Below, in pieces: positions 1-6,870 of a stretch of DNA of 9,140 nt. Position numbers and translations under genes: made by a program. The notes under the pieces were generated by a model. That model ran no database searches, was not told the origin of the DNA, and was given only the letters and a program-made list of their open reading frames with translations. Numbering within the stretch: position 1 is the stretch's first letter; each line of letters starts with the position of its first letter. Source of the stretch: Promethearchaeota archaeon. Its GTDB lineage: Archaea > Asgardarchaeota > Lokiarchaeia > Sigyniarchaeales > SOKP01. The stretch covers positions 1 to 9,140 of the forward strand of contig JAUWHC010000075.1 of NCBI GenBank assembly GCA_030606095.1. Direction: 5' to 3'.

Positions 1-27
1 ACTTATAAATGTTTTTAGAAAAAATAA

Positions 28-2397
28 TCACAATTTTATGGCTCGCGCAATGACATTTTTGAATTTTTCTACATCGTTCACCAGTTTATCGGCGTCCTCA
101 TCGCTAATTTTATCGTCTTTGCCGTATTTATTCAACTGCGTCAACCAAAATTCAATTCTACCTAAGATCGCCTCTTTGTCTCCTAATATTTTACGTAATC
201 GAATAAAAGTATCGTGTAGTTTATTTCTTATGTTCTGTGCTTTCCATTTAAGCATACAATAATCACTTACTTCTGCTAAGTTTTGAGTGATTGCCATAAC
301 ATCAATGGTTTTCTCCCTTTCTTCTGACTTAATCTTCCTAATAATATTAATTTCCTCAAAGAGAATTTCGATGATTTTTGCTAAAAATCCTGTAAGTTGT
401 CCTGGGTTTCCACACCAGACCCTCACTTCTAACGATTGGCTCGTCTCGGAAACGTATATTCTCGTTATAATTCTCCCTCCAGTAGTTTTTGCTTCCGAGC
501 AAAACCACGCCTCTCCTTCGTAATTTCCTGTAGCATTTGAACCTTCATGGGAAGTAACGGAGCTAGTATCAAAGTTTTTCAGACTCCTTATAGCCGCTCT
601 ATAAGCTAATCGTGGGTCTAAATCGGCGATTAAAAACGCTCGTGCGTCATTTGCAAGCGTTTGTATAGCGACTTGGCAATCCTCTATTGTACTCATAGAA
701 GTGCAAACCAAGGGACATTTGATTTGTACGTCTTTTTTCCGTATGTGGACTGTTTTTTTAATTCCTGAAGCTGTTCGATAAATGACTGAACCACTAATAC
801 TCGACACACCACATTGCTTAGGCTCCAAATAAAAATCTACTCCCCTAGAATTCTTGGCCTCGATTACTGGAACGTTGATTAATGGCTGTATTATCTTATA
901 ACTTGAAGGTGCGTCCAATAAAATTTTAACATTATTTATTGCCATACTACTCTTATTTCTAACGGCTACTTTGAAATGTAACTGGCCACCTTCAAAATCG
1001 TAATCTCTTACAACCTCAATTTTACCCTCGTCAATTGGTTGGGGCTTTTTCTGTTTCATACGAGTTGATCCTACTTGTGTTCGGGGGACGCTATAAGCCA
1101 TAAAAATTCTCTTGTGCATGTCAATGTAACCATCAATGTCGCCCTTCCCAATTAATTGAGCTAGATTTTCTTCTATACTGGATTCAGTAACCCCCAATCG
1201 ATTCGACAATTCTCTCAAAGGCATCGTTCTATATGCTCTTGCTAGTTCTTTTATTTTATCTTCAAGGTATTTTCGCGTCATAAATTCTCTTCTTTGAGTG
1301 AAAATTCCTTTAATCGAACCCGATTTGATAAGGTCGTGGAGTGATTTCCTTGCGAGTTCTTCTGCAATTTTTAACTTTTTTGCCAGCTTAGATAATTCAA
1401 ACAATCCGTTTTCTTTAGAAAAATCTTTGATTTCTTTATAAATTTTATCAGAAGTAATAATTTCGTTGCCACGATCAGCAAAAAACGCGGTAACGGCATT
1501 AGTTCTCATTAAATTGACGCAAAACGATTTCGATAGTTCCTTTGGTATATCAAAAACTTTCGCAAGTTTATCTAATGAAATTCTTCCTTGTTTATTTATT
1601 TCTTTAATTAAATGGTCCATAATATATTTTTGAGTGTAATAAAATTGCTTAGTTTGTGAAAAGGAACCTTTTATCTGAAATTGACTTATTAATTTATATA
1701 TTACTTTAATGGCTATTTCAGAACTCATGTCAAGCATGGTGGCTAAATCAGCTACTTTCAAAATACCCTCGTTTTGTATTTTTGAAAGGATTTTTTCTCT
1801 CATCTCGTACGAAATATGATAAAACATTTGGTCCTTCTGATCAAGTATGCCGTATATACGCTCCTCGTCGATGTATTGATTAATTAATTTTATCATTTGT
1901 TGGGCGGATATATTAAAAGACTCCAAAATCGTAGAGAAATTAGCGACTGGCGATCTCTTTAAAAATTCTAAAAAGCAATTAGGACAAACTTCTTTTCCGA
2001 TTATTCTTTTTAAAGACCTACGACATAAACTTAACCGATATCCTTTTATCAAATTATACTTAGTTGCTTCTCTTGCTAGTTGTTCTTTAGTGGGAAAAAA
2101 TAAGCCAGGGGATTTTAAGTAGGAGTTCCAGGCACAAGTTTCATCCGTACACTCTAAATAATATTGACCAGATGACAGTCTCTCTAACCTCAAAAGCGCT
2201 TCGCACTCAGGGCACTTACTATTTTCAATAACGGTACATTTATAAAACTTTTCAGCAGCACTTGCTTTTGAATAGAGTATTCCATGTTTTTTACAAAGCC
2301 AACTTTCTGTTGTAGCCATATGATGGATGCAAAAACTTGACTTGCATTTCTCACAAGTAAAAGAAATGTTTTGACTCTCACAGAATTTGCATTCCAT
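28..2397 (-). CDS. Zinc-finger / five winged-helix / adaptin-ear-like multidomain protein
   Basis: This 789-residue protein has no single family match I can name. Residues 3-38 form an AN1-like zinc finger (C3, C6, C15, C18, C23, H26, C35, H38). A zinc ribbon follows (C62/C65 with C83/C88), and a further Cys set lies at C125, C138 and C141. Residues 150-434 hold five winged-helix units with a period close to 60: the turn glycine recurs at 183, 244, (Ala304), 364 and 423. Residues 457-562 look like an all-beta Ig-like sandwich. Residues 565-680 look like a mixed alpha/beta platform, an order seen in clathrin/COPI adaptor appendages. Residues 680-789 are helical and charged. Tandem winged helices resemble UFL1, ESCRT-II and PCI proteins, so a scaffold or ubiquitin-like-modifier role is conceivable, but this is inference. 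No signal peptide or membrane segment is seen, so it is probably cytosolic. The start is supported by GGAGAG about nine bases upstream. GC is visibly higher than in the neighbours. Confidence 0.85.
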   Translation of the reverse strand: MECKFCESQNISFTCEKCKSSFCIHHMATTESWLCKKHGILYSKASAAEKFYKCTVIENSKCPECEALLRLERLSSGQYYLECTDETCAWNSYLKSPGLFFPTKEQLAREATKYNLIKGYRLSLCRRSLKRIIGKEVCPNCFLEFLKRSPVANFSTILESFNISAQQMIKLINQYIDEERIYGILDQKDQMFYHISYEMREKILSKIQNEGILKVADLATMLDMSSEIAIKVIYKLISQFQIKGSFSQTKQFYYTQKYIMDHLIKEINKQGRISLDKLAKVFDIPKELSKSFCVNLMRTNAVTAFFADRGNEIITSDKIYKEIKDFSKENGLFELSKLAKKLKIAEELARKSLHDLIKSGSIKGIFTQRREFMTRKYLEDKIKELARAYRTMPLRELSNRLGVTESSIEENLAQLIGKGDIDGYIDMHKRIFMAYSVPRTQVGSTRMKQKKPQPIDEGKIEVVRDYDFEGGQLHFKVAVRNKSSMAINNVKILLDAPSSYKIIQPLINVPVIEAKNSRGVDFYLEPKQCGVSSISGSVIYRTASGIKKTVHIRKKDVQIKCPLVCTSMSTIEDCQVAIQTLANDARAFLIADLDPRLAYRAAIRSLKNFDTSSVTSHEGSNATGNYEGEAWFCSEAKTTGGRIITRIYVSETSQSLEVRVWCGNPGQLTGFLAKIIEILFEEINIIRKIKSEEREKTIDVMAITQNLAEVSDYCMLKWKAQNIRNKLHDTFIRLRKILGDKEAILGRIEFWLTQLNKYGKDDKISDEDADKLVNDVEKFKNVIARAIKL

Positions 2398-2441
2398 TAT
2401 CTGATTCTCTCCATAATTGTTGAAAGATATAGATTAGTTTA

Positions 2442-2455
2442 TAATATATATAAAA
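2442..2455 (-). promoter_or_regulatory. TATA box for the zinc-finger/winged-helix gene
   Basis: On the minus strand this reads TTTTTATATATATT, an archaeal TATA element. It would place transcription start near 2420, leaving a leader of roughly 20-25 bases that contains GGAGAG (2411-2416) before the ATG at 2397. It lies between this gene and the T-tract that ends the upstream gene, so the gene is probably transcribed separately. Confidence 0.5.
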
Positions 2456-2535
2456 ATACTGATATAAATTATTTTATGAGACCAACTATTGATTTTTTTG
2501 AATTATTGATAAGTTTTTAATTTTTTGAATCAAAT

Positions 2536-2544
2536 AAAAAAAAA
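2536..2544 (-). terminator. T9 tract after the CcdA-like gene
   Basis: Nine consecutive T on the minus strand, about 22 bases past the stop at 2567, with further T-rich runs nearby (2489-2495, 2514-2526). Archaeal RNA polymerase terminates at such U-tracts without needing a hairpin, and no strong stem is seen here. Confidence 0.5.
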
Positions 2545-2566
2545 CTTATGGTATATATGTGATTAC

Positions 2567-3277
2567 CTATAATTCATGGATTGGAAATACAGAAACTCCT
2601 AAAATCGATAGCACCATAACCGTTACATTAAAAATTATAATTATTAGGAGCATAATGTAATAAATTGTGTTCTTTCTGTTTTTAGTTGGCTTAACAATAA
2701 GCGCAGTACCTTGTTTAGCTAAAGCAAGTGGAAACAATCCCACAAAAGTACCTAAAGAGAAATAAAATACTACCAATAAACCTTCTATGAATCCATATCC
2801 AAGAGATAATTGAAAAGCTTGAGAATATATTATTAATTCAAATATACAAGGAGCAAATCCTGCTATAATTCCAAAAACATAAGGCGTTTTCTTTAATTCC
2901 CAATCTAAACTTGGAATGTCCTTGAAATATTTAGAATGAGGCAAATAATCCCGTCTTGTAACGAATACAAAAAAAAATAACCCCACAACCATAGATGTGA
3001 ACGATCCAAAAAAATTAATAACTACAGGATCGGGAGTAAAACCGGGTATAATAAATCTTGGGACTTGAGTAATAAAAACCGTTACTGACGCTATAATCAT
3101 ATTGGAAGTAATTAATCCCAATCCATAGAGCATTAATATGTAAATACTCTTTTTTGGAGTCTTTGCTATTCCAAACGACCAAAAGAAGAAAATTGCTTTA
3201 TCTTCGCAGGGGATGAGCGTATGTAATACTCCTAAAAAAAATGCAGGCATGAAAAAAATAAAATATTCTGCGACCAT
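2567..3277 (-). CDS. CcdA/DsbD-type membrane thiol-disulfide electron carrier
   Basis: A 236-residue integral membrane protein with about six helices (near 5-22, 46-70, 86-107, 131-152, 160-188, 204-228). The only two cysteines sit in matching Pro-Cys motifs at the ends of Gly-containing hydrophobic segments: GVLHTLIPC24 in helix 1 and GIIAGFAPC144 in helix 4. That is the position of the redox pair in CcdA and the DsbD core, which move reducing equivalents from cytosolic thioredoxin to the outer face. The stretch GLLVVFYFSLGTFVGLFPLA (166-185) matches the family pattern of helix 5. Length fits the single-core CcdA class. The HxxxPxxxKA pattern around helix 1 also recalls NicO/UreH-type metal transporters of the same broad superfamily, the main alternative. 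No good ribosome-binding site precedes the ATG; an AT-rich TATA-like stretch near 3304-3320 could give a leader of about ten bases. Confidence 0.68.
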   Translation of the reverse strand: MVAEYFIFFMPAFFLGVLHTLIPCEDKAIFFFWSFGIAKTPKKSIYILMLYGLGLITSNMIIASVTVFITQVPRFIIPGFTPDPVVINFFGSFTSMVVGLFFFVFVTRRDYLPHSKYFKDIPSLDWELKKTPYVFGIIAGFAPCIFELIIYSQAFQLSLGYGFIEGLLVVFYFSLGTFVGLFPLALAKQGTALIVKPTKNRKNTIYYIMLLIIIIFNVTVMVLSILGVSVFPIHEL

Positions 3278-3363
3278 ATTTATGCTAAAGTGCCCTCTGG
3301 ATTCGTTTAATATTATTTAATATTTCATGTAAATTTAGTATTGAAATTATTTAAGTTTTTACT

Positions 3364-4647
3364 TTATGAATTAACATTATTTTCCTTTTTTAAGCAATAT
3401 TTACTAATCCCAATAAAAATAAGAATTAAAAATATTGTTGAAGCGAAATTAAATGGAAAAAACAATTTTGTTAACCAAAATATTCCCATAAAAGCCAAAT
3501 CAAAGAAGCTTAAAAAGAAAAAACTAGGTTTAATATACTTTCTGGTTATTTCTGAGTTTCTTGGCAAATTAAATAATATAACAACTAAAAGTGGAGTTAA
3601 ATTGAGAAGATGATGGTCCCATGAGTCGAAATAAGCAAGGAACATAATTAAAATACCAAAAGTATATCCATAAATTAAATTATTTCGATTAAATCTTTTA
3701 AATACATAGAAAATAAAACTGGTGCTTCCTAAAATGAGCGAAACGCTTAAAAAAATAGATAAAACGCTTAATTCGGTAGCGGGAACCCCAATATATAAGA
3801 AGAAATTCGATATGAGTTTTGTAATGCTAAAGGAATGGTTTAAAAGCACTGTTTCAGAGCCGGTCAAATTTATTTCTAAAAAACCATTTAACAAATCCGG
3901 GTAAATTAAAAACACGATAACGTTTAGAGACAAAGGCAATATAACGCCTGTTAATCTTAGAAAGCTTCTAGTAAAATCAAGTTTTAATTTTTTATTATTA
4001 TAATCGTAATTGAGCATAATTAAGAAAGGAATCATGAATAAAGTTGTTGGTTTAATTATAATACTTATTCCTAATAAGAAACTTGCGATAAATTGCCATT
4101 TAATATCCTTATATTTAAGAAAAATAAATAGAGATAATAAAATAAGTAGAGTAATATATAAATTAATTTGACCTAATATGTAATTAAATACCTGCGGCAA
4201 TCCAATAAGGTAAAGACAAATATACAATATTACTCTATTTTCTTCTTTCTCGTGATCTTCTCTTCTAATTAAGAGTATTAATTTATAAAGAATTATAGAG
4301 ATCAAAACGTTTAAAAATAAATTGATTAAATTAAAAACAATAAATCCTAATTCAAAACCCATTAGATAAAAAGGAACAAAGAGTAGGGCAGAAAGAGGGA
4401 AGTACCTAAAAGGCCAAATGTCGATATAGTTTGCAGGGTTATAAAGGTTAGCCGGGTCGGTAACAAAAAGCTCTCCAACTCTATAATATACATAGAAATC
4501 ACTTTGCGATCTGAATATGAACAACGTCATAAATATTGAAAATATAAAATAAAACATATGAAGAAATACACTATATCTGAAGAATTTAAATTTCCATAGT
4601 TCCACAGAGCGATTCTTAACTTGAGTAAAACATGCTTTAAAATCCAT
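3364..4647 (-). CDS. GT87-family (DUF2029-like) membrane glycosyltransferase, copy A
   Basis: A 427-residue polytopic protein with roughly ten to twelve helices, typical of GT-C glycosyltransferases that use polyprenyl-phosphate sugars on the outer membrane face. The first extracytoplasmic loop after helix 1 carries Asp50 in SDFYVYY, the expected position of the GT-C catalytic acid, followed by LYNP and FRYFPLSALLFVPF. Other conserved blocks are GQINLYITL (159-167), GISIIIKPT (193-201) and FDSWDHHLLNLTPLL (340-354). The frame stays open to an upstream ATG at 4704 (446 residues), but I chose 4647: from there the protein aligns end to end without a gap at the N-terminus with the paralogue at 7851-9134, both being 427 residues, and a TATA box lies about 24 bases upstream. 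Acceptor and sugar cannot be read from sequence. The TnpB remnant lies just upstream. Confidence 0.82.
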   Translation of the reverse strand: MDFKACFTQVKNRSVELWKFKFFRYSVFLHMFYFIFSIFMTLFIFRSQSDFYVYYRVGELFVTDPANLYNPANYIDIWPFRYFPLSALLFVPFYLMGFELGFIVFNLINLFLNVLISIILYKLILLIRREDHEKEENRVILYICLYLIGLPQVFNYILGQINLYITLLILLSLFIFLKYKDIKWQFIASFLLGISIIIKPTTLFMIPFLIMLNYDYNNKKLKLDFTRSFLRLTGVILPLSLNVIVFLIYPDLLNGFLEINLTGSETVLLNHSFSITKLISNFFLYIGVPATELSVLSIFLSVSLILGSTSFIFYVFKRFNRNNLIYGYTFGILIMFLAYFDSWDHHLLNLTPLLVVILFNLPRNSEITRKYIKPSFFFLSFFDLAFMGIFWLTKLFFPFNFASTIFLILIFIGISKYCLKKENNVNS

Positions 4648-4666
4648 ATCAATTTTTAATAAATAG

Positions 4667-4676
4667 TTATAAAAGG
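4667..4676 (-). promoter_or_regulatory. TATA box of GT87 copy A, suggesting a leaderless transcript
   Basis: The minus strand reads CCTTTTATAA centred about 24 bases before the ATG at 4647. In archaea transcription starts about 25 bases after the TATA box, so the message would begin at or next to the start codon. No ribosome-binding site is seen in the gap, which fits leaderless translation and argues against the longer start at 4704, which lies upstream of this box. Confidence 0.55.
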
Positions 4677-4742
4677 TTATGCATTTAAGGTGCACTTCCT
4701 TCAAGACTCTAACCGAAGTAAAGAGCCATTATTTTTAAAATT

Positions 4743-5981
4743 TTATGTTACTGCTATTTTTTTGGGGGGAATAAGCATCCAGATTTGAGGAATATTACTA
4801 AATAAAGATGGTTTTCCTTTTCTTCCGATGTTATAAGCTCCGTTCACATCTGAATGAATGTATTTATCGGATTTATACGAATAAAACTGACCGTAATGTT
4901 TATGGATCTTTCCGTCTTTCCCTTGAATAGAGGGGTTTCGAACTCCATCGTAATTTAAATGAAATTCAATTGACTCGTTGTCGAGAGCTGAGCATTTTGA
5001 AGTATAACTCTCTTCTTGAACGATAATGTTAATTCCACATAATATTGCTTTATATTTAATAGATTCAATTAATTTATAAAATGGAAGGGGGATAAATCTA
5101 CGATTAACGGCTTTACTTAGTTTTGAACGAGTCTTCCAACTCTCGTTGTATCCTATTACGATTGTTCCCACATCGTGTTCTTTACATAAATCGATTATAT
5201 AACGGGACATTTTATGGATAGCATCTCTGGTTTTATTTCGGTAGATTTTATACAACTCGTTTAAAATCGTCAGATTTTGTAGTTGTAAGTCTTTTACGCG
5301 TTGAACATGCGTGTTTTCAAGTTTTCCTTTTAAATCGTATTCTAAGTCGTCGCAAATATCTTGTTTTCTATTAAGTTCTTTTCCCTCGTAGAAAAGGTAA
5401 TCGTTGATTGTTGTTGTGGTTTTTCCACTCTTTATGTTATTTAATTCCTTTAAATAATTGAACAAATTCTTTAGCTTTTTGCTTTTACCGTGAAGACCCT
5501 TAAACTGATCGTACGTCATCATAGAGTTATTATGTATAACATCAGCTGCTTTCTCTTTCCATTGAAAATCTTTAAGATACTTCTGGTTTTTCTCTTGAAT
5601 TATTTGTAAAACAGTTTTTTTTATTAATTTTTTTTCTTCTTTTTTTACTTTTTTTAAAATATCTCCATATACGCCTTGAATACTGCGATAATATGGACTT
5701 TCTCTATTTATCATGTAATTTGCTCGTTTATACTCTCTGCCTTTAATAAGAAGGGGTTGAGCTCCAAAATTATTTGCGATAGCAAAAGGGTTATTTACTC
5801 CTAAATCAATCGAAAATGCTTTATTTCTGTTTAAACCGATGTCTTCAACAACCCTTTTGTATCTAATTTCAACCTCGTAATAATTCCCGTGTGGGATTAC
5901 CCGTACTTCCTTAAGATTTTGGAGGATTTCGTATCTGACTCTAACGTGCGGAAATATGTTCTCATGACGAAATTGCCGAAA
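4743..5981 (-). CDS. TnpB C-terminal fragment with the RuvC nuclease domain
   Basis: The frame is open for about 412 codons. Its first ATG is at 5714, but homology runs well upstream of it, so a call starting there loses the RuvC-I motif: FSIDLGVNNPFAIANN, with the catalytic Asp codon at 5805-5807. Counting from the ATG at 5714, the motifs are RNKTRDAIHKMSRYII (159-174), GTIVIGYNESWK (183-194) in place of the usual RuvC-II Glu strand, EESYTSKC (234-241), and SDVNGAYNIGRK (288-299) with RuvC-III Asp289. The normal CxxC...CxxC zinc knuckle is reduced to one Cys (241). The stretch between RuvC-I and the RNKTRDAIH helix is about 190 residues, far longer than usual. The C-terminus looks complete. 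No ribosome-binding site was identified, so expression is doubtful. Confidence 0.75.
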   Translation of the reverse strand, partial: FRQFRHENIFPHVRVRYEILQNLKEVRVIPHGNYYEVEIRYKRVVEDIGLNRNKAFSIDLGVNNPFAIANNFGAQPLLIKGREYKRANYMINRESPYYRSIQGVYGDILKKVKKEEKKLIKKTVLQIIQEKNQKYLKDFQWKEKAADVIHNNSMMTYDQFKGLHGKSKKLKNLFNYLKELNNIKSGKTTTTINDYLFYEGKELNRKQDICDDLEYDLKGKLENTHVQRVKDLQLQNLTILNELYKIYRNKTRDAIHKMSRYIIDLCKEHDVGTIVIGYNESWKTRSKLSKAVNRRFIPLPFYKLIESIKYKAILCGINIIVQEESYTSKCSALDNESIEFHLNYDGVRNPSIQGKDGKIHKHYGQFYSYKSDKYIHSDVNGAYNIGRKGKPSLFSNIPQIWMLIPPKKIAVT

Positions 5982-6334
5982 TTATACATGTTTTTGGCGT
6001 TGTGACAAAGGCTTGAAATTTCGGGAGACCATTTAATCTGAATTTTCTCGGTTAAGGTTAAATCCTTTTTTTGATCGTCAACTTGCATGACCGTTTCCGT
6101 AATAGTAAACACCTCTTTCTCCAACGCCTTATCCGAAAGAAGAATATCTAACATTTTTTCTAATTCAATAGGAAGAGATGGAGTCTCTTCGGCAATAAAA
6201 CCCTTTTTAGAACATAACTCGTTGTTAGATGGTATTTTATCTCCATCGTCGAAAACTATAGCATTATGTTGTTTAGGAATGCATGGTTTACCGTTACGGC
6301 AAAACATCTCTTTCTTCTCTTTATCGTTTGGCAT
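5897..6334 (-). CDS. TnpB N-terminal fragment with unusual 90-residue leader
   Basis: A 145-residue frame whose residues 91-129 (DLTLTEKIQIKWSPEISSLC onward to NFVMRTYFR) match the N-terminal helix-turn-helix part of IS605 OrfB/TnpB. The last 16 residues lie beyond the frameshift and are probably not native. Residues 1-82 precede the usual TnpB start: they are hydrophilic, with Cys12, Cys18 and Cys41, and match nothing I recognise. Met83 (codon at 6088-6086) sits where many TnpB proteins begin, so the leader may be untranslated or a lineage-specific extension. Upstream, a TATA-like TTTATATAATC (about 6387-6397, minus strand) could serve as promoter. Confidence 0.6.
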   Translation of the reverse strand: MPNDKEKKEMFCRNGKPCIPKQHNAIVFDDGDKIPSNNELCSKKGFIAEETPSLPIELEKMLDILLSDKALEKEVFTITETVMQVDDQKKDLTLTEKIQIKWSPEISSLCHNAKNMYNFGNFVMRTYFRTLESDTKSSKILRKYG

Positions 6335-6450
6335 AATACAAAAAATAAATTTAATAAAATCTATTCTATAATAAAGATAAAATTTAGATTATATAAATGT
6401 ATCCCAATGTATACCTTATAGTAACGTAAACAAAAAAAATAATAGAAGAT

Positions 6451-6534
6451 ATGGAGACTTTGACCGATAATATTGCGACGAATGCGCTGAGTATGAGTTT
6501 AAAATGTTTTATGTTAGATTTAAAAAAATTATAA
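6451..6534 (+). other. Possible 27-codon reading frame, unknown
   Basis: ATG-started frame METLTDNIATNALSMSLKCF plus seven residues, ending TAA. It is preceded by AGAAGA and has balanced composition in an otherwise AT-rich region. It is out of frame with the next piece at 6564, so it could be the 5' part of the same broken gene. No function is recognised and chance cannot be excluded. Confidence 0.2.
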
Positions 6535-6562
6535 CAAATACATTTTTTTTTTCTATTTCTTA

Positions 6563-6574
6563 ATACTACTATAA
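6563..6574 (+). repeat. 12-base direct repeat, copy 1
   Basis: ATACTACTATAA, eleven bases after a T10 tract (6543-6552). An identical copy lies at 6845-6856, also just after a T-tract. The two flank the 87-codon relic with a period of 282 bases. The CTATAA core could act as a TATA element, or the copies could be duplicated ends of an inserted piece. Confidence 0.5.
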
Positions 6575-6827
6575 GTTTTTAACGATTATCGGAAAGTTTA
6601 TAGAATGGAAACGCAAGGAAGATCGCCTATTTGGTTATTTTCTGTATTTAGAACAGAATTACGGGAATTACATAGATGGATTAAAGAAAGATTTAGATTT
6701 AAAAAACATTTCGTTACAAGATCTTGATGTGTATTCTTACGGATACGAGATGAACAAGATAAGGTCTCTAAACGACCAATACATTCGTTCTATTAATGGA
6801 AAAGCTTTCAAATGTTTTTCTCAATAA
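6564..6827 (+). pseudogene. 87-codon plus-strand coding remnant without a start
   Basis: Open frame after a stop at 6561-6563, with no ATG until far inside. It contains protein-like sequence such as GKFIEWKRKEDRLFGYFLYL, then LQDLDVYSYGYEMNKIRSLN and a C-terminal RSINGKAFKCFSQ, ending TAA at 6825-6827. The residue mix (charged and aromatic, few low-complexity runs) is much better than expected from this AT-rich DNA in the other frames. The GKAFKCF motif faintly recalls the KAFKAFF helix of TnpB N-terminal regions, but I do not consider that established. Probably a 5'-truncated relic; a T8 tract follows. Confidence 0.4.
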
Positions 6828-6844
6828 ATATATTTTTTTTGTTT

Positions 6845-6856
6845 ATACTACTATAA
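6845..6856 (+). repeat. 12-base direct repeat, copy 2
   Basis: ATACTACTATAA, following the T8 tract at 6833-6840 and followed by another T8 at 6861-6868. It is identical to copy 1 at 6563-6574 and lies just before the ATG of the 6871-7086 relic. Confidence 0.5.
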
Positions 6857-6870
6857 AATATTTTTTTTAT

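Larger units (their letters stand above)
4743..6334 (-). pseudogene. tnpB: Broken tnpB (IS605/IS1341-type RNA-guided nuclease gene)
   Basis: The two halves of one TnpB lie head to tail in different frames. The N-terminal half (6334-5897) ends in a stop. The C-terminal half is open from 5981 and carries all visible RuvC motifs. At the join (about 5930-5960) the helix NMYNFGNFVMRTYFR is followed almost at once, after a frame change, by FPHVRVRYEILQNLKEVRVI, which in intact relatives lies after the WED/REC region. About 100-150 residues therefore seem deleted out of frame (estimate from memory of the family layout). TnpB proteins are nucleases guided by an omega RNA from the transposon end. No TnpA transposase is present, so this was an IS1341-like solo element or lost its partner. 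Clear terminal hairpins were not found; the lower-coordinate boundary must lie between 4676 and 4743 if the GT87 promoter is native. Confidence 0.75.

Noticed and set aside
287..523. Plus-strand open frame of 78 codons within the first gene
   Set aside because: It mirrors the well-supported minus-strand gene, has no start signals and no recognisable protein character.
28..2397. Direct assignment of the first gene as UFL1
   Set aside because: Tandem winged helices alone are not specific; the N-terminal zinc fingers and ear-like C-terminus do not match UFL1, so only a general resemblance is stated.
4705..4727. Hairpin CTCT...AGAG as a transposon right end or omega-RNA stem
   Set aside because: Only four contiguous base pairs plus one isolated pair; too weak to call an element end, although the location past tnpB is where one would be expected.
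4743..5714. TnpB starting at the ATG at 5714 as a complete short gene
   Set aside because: Homology including the RuvC-I Asp continues in frame upstream of this ATG, so it is an internal methionine.
6564..6827. The relic as the missing middle part of the broken tnpB
   Set aside because: It is on the opposite strand, and no convincing alignment to WED/REC sequence could be made by eye.
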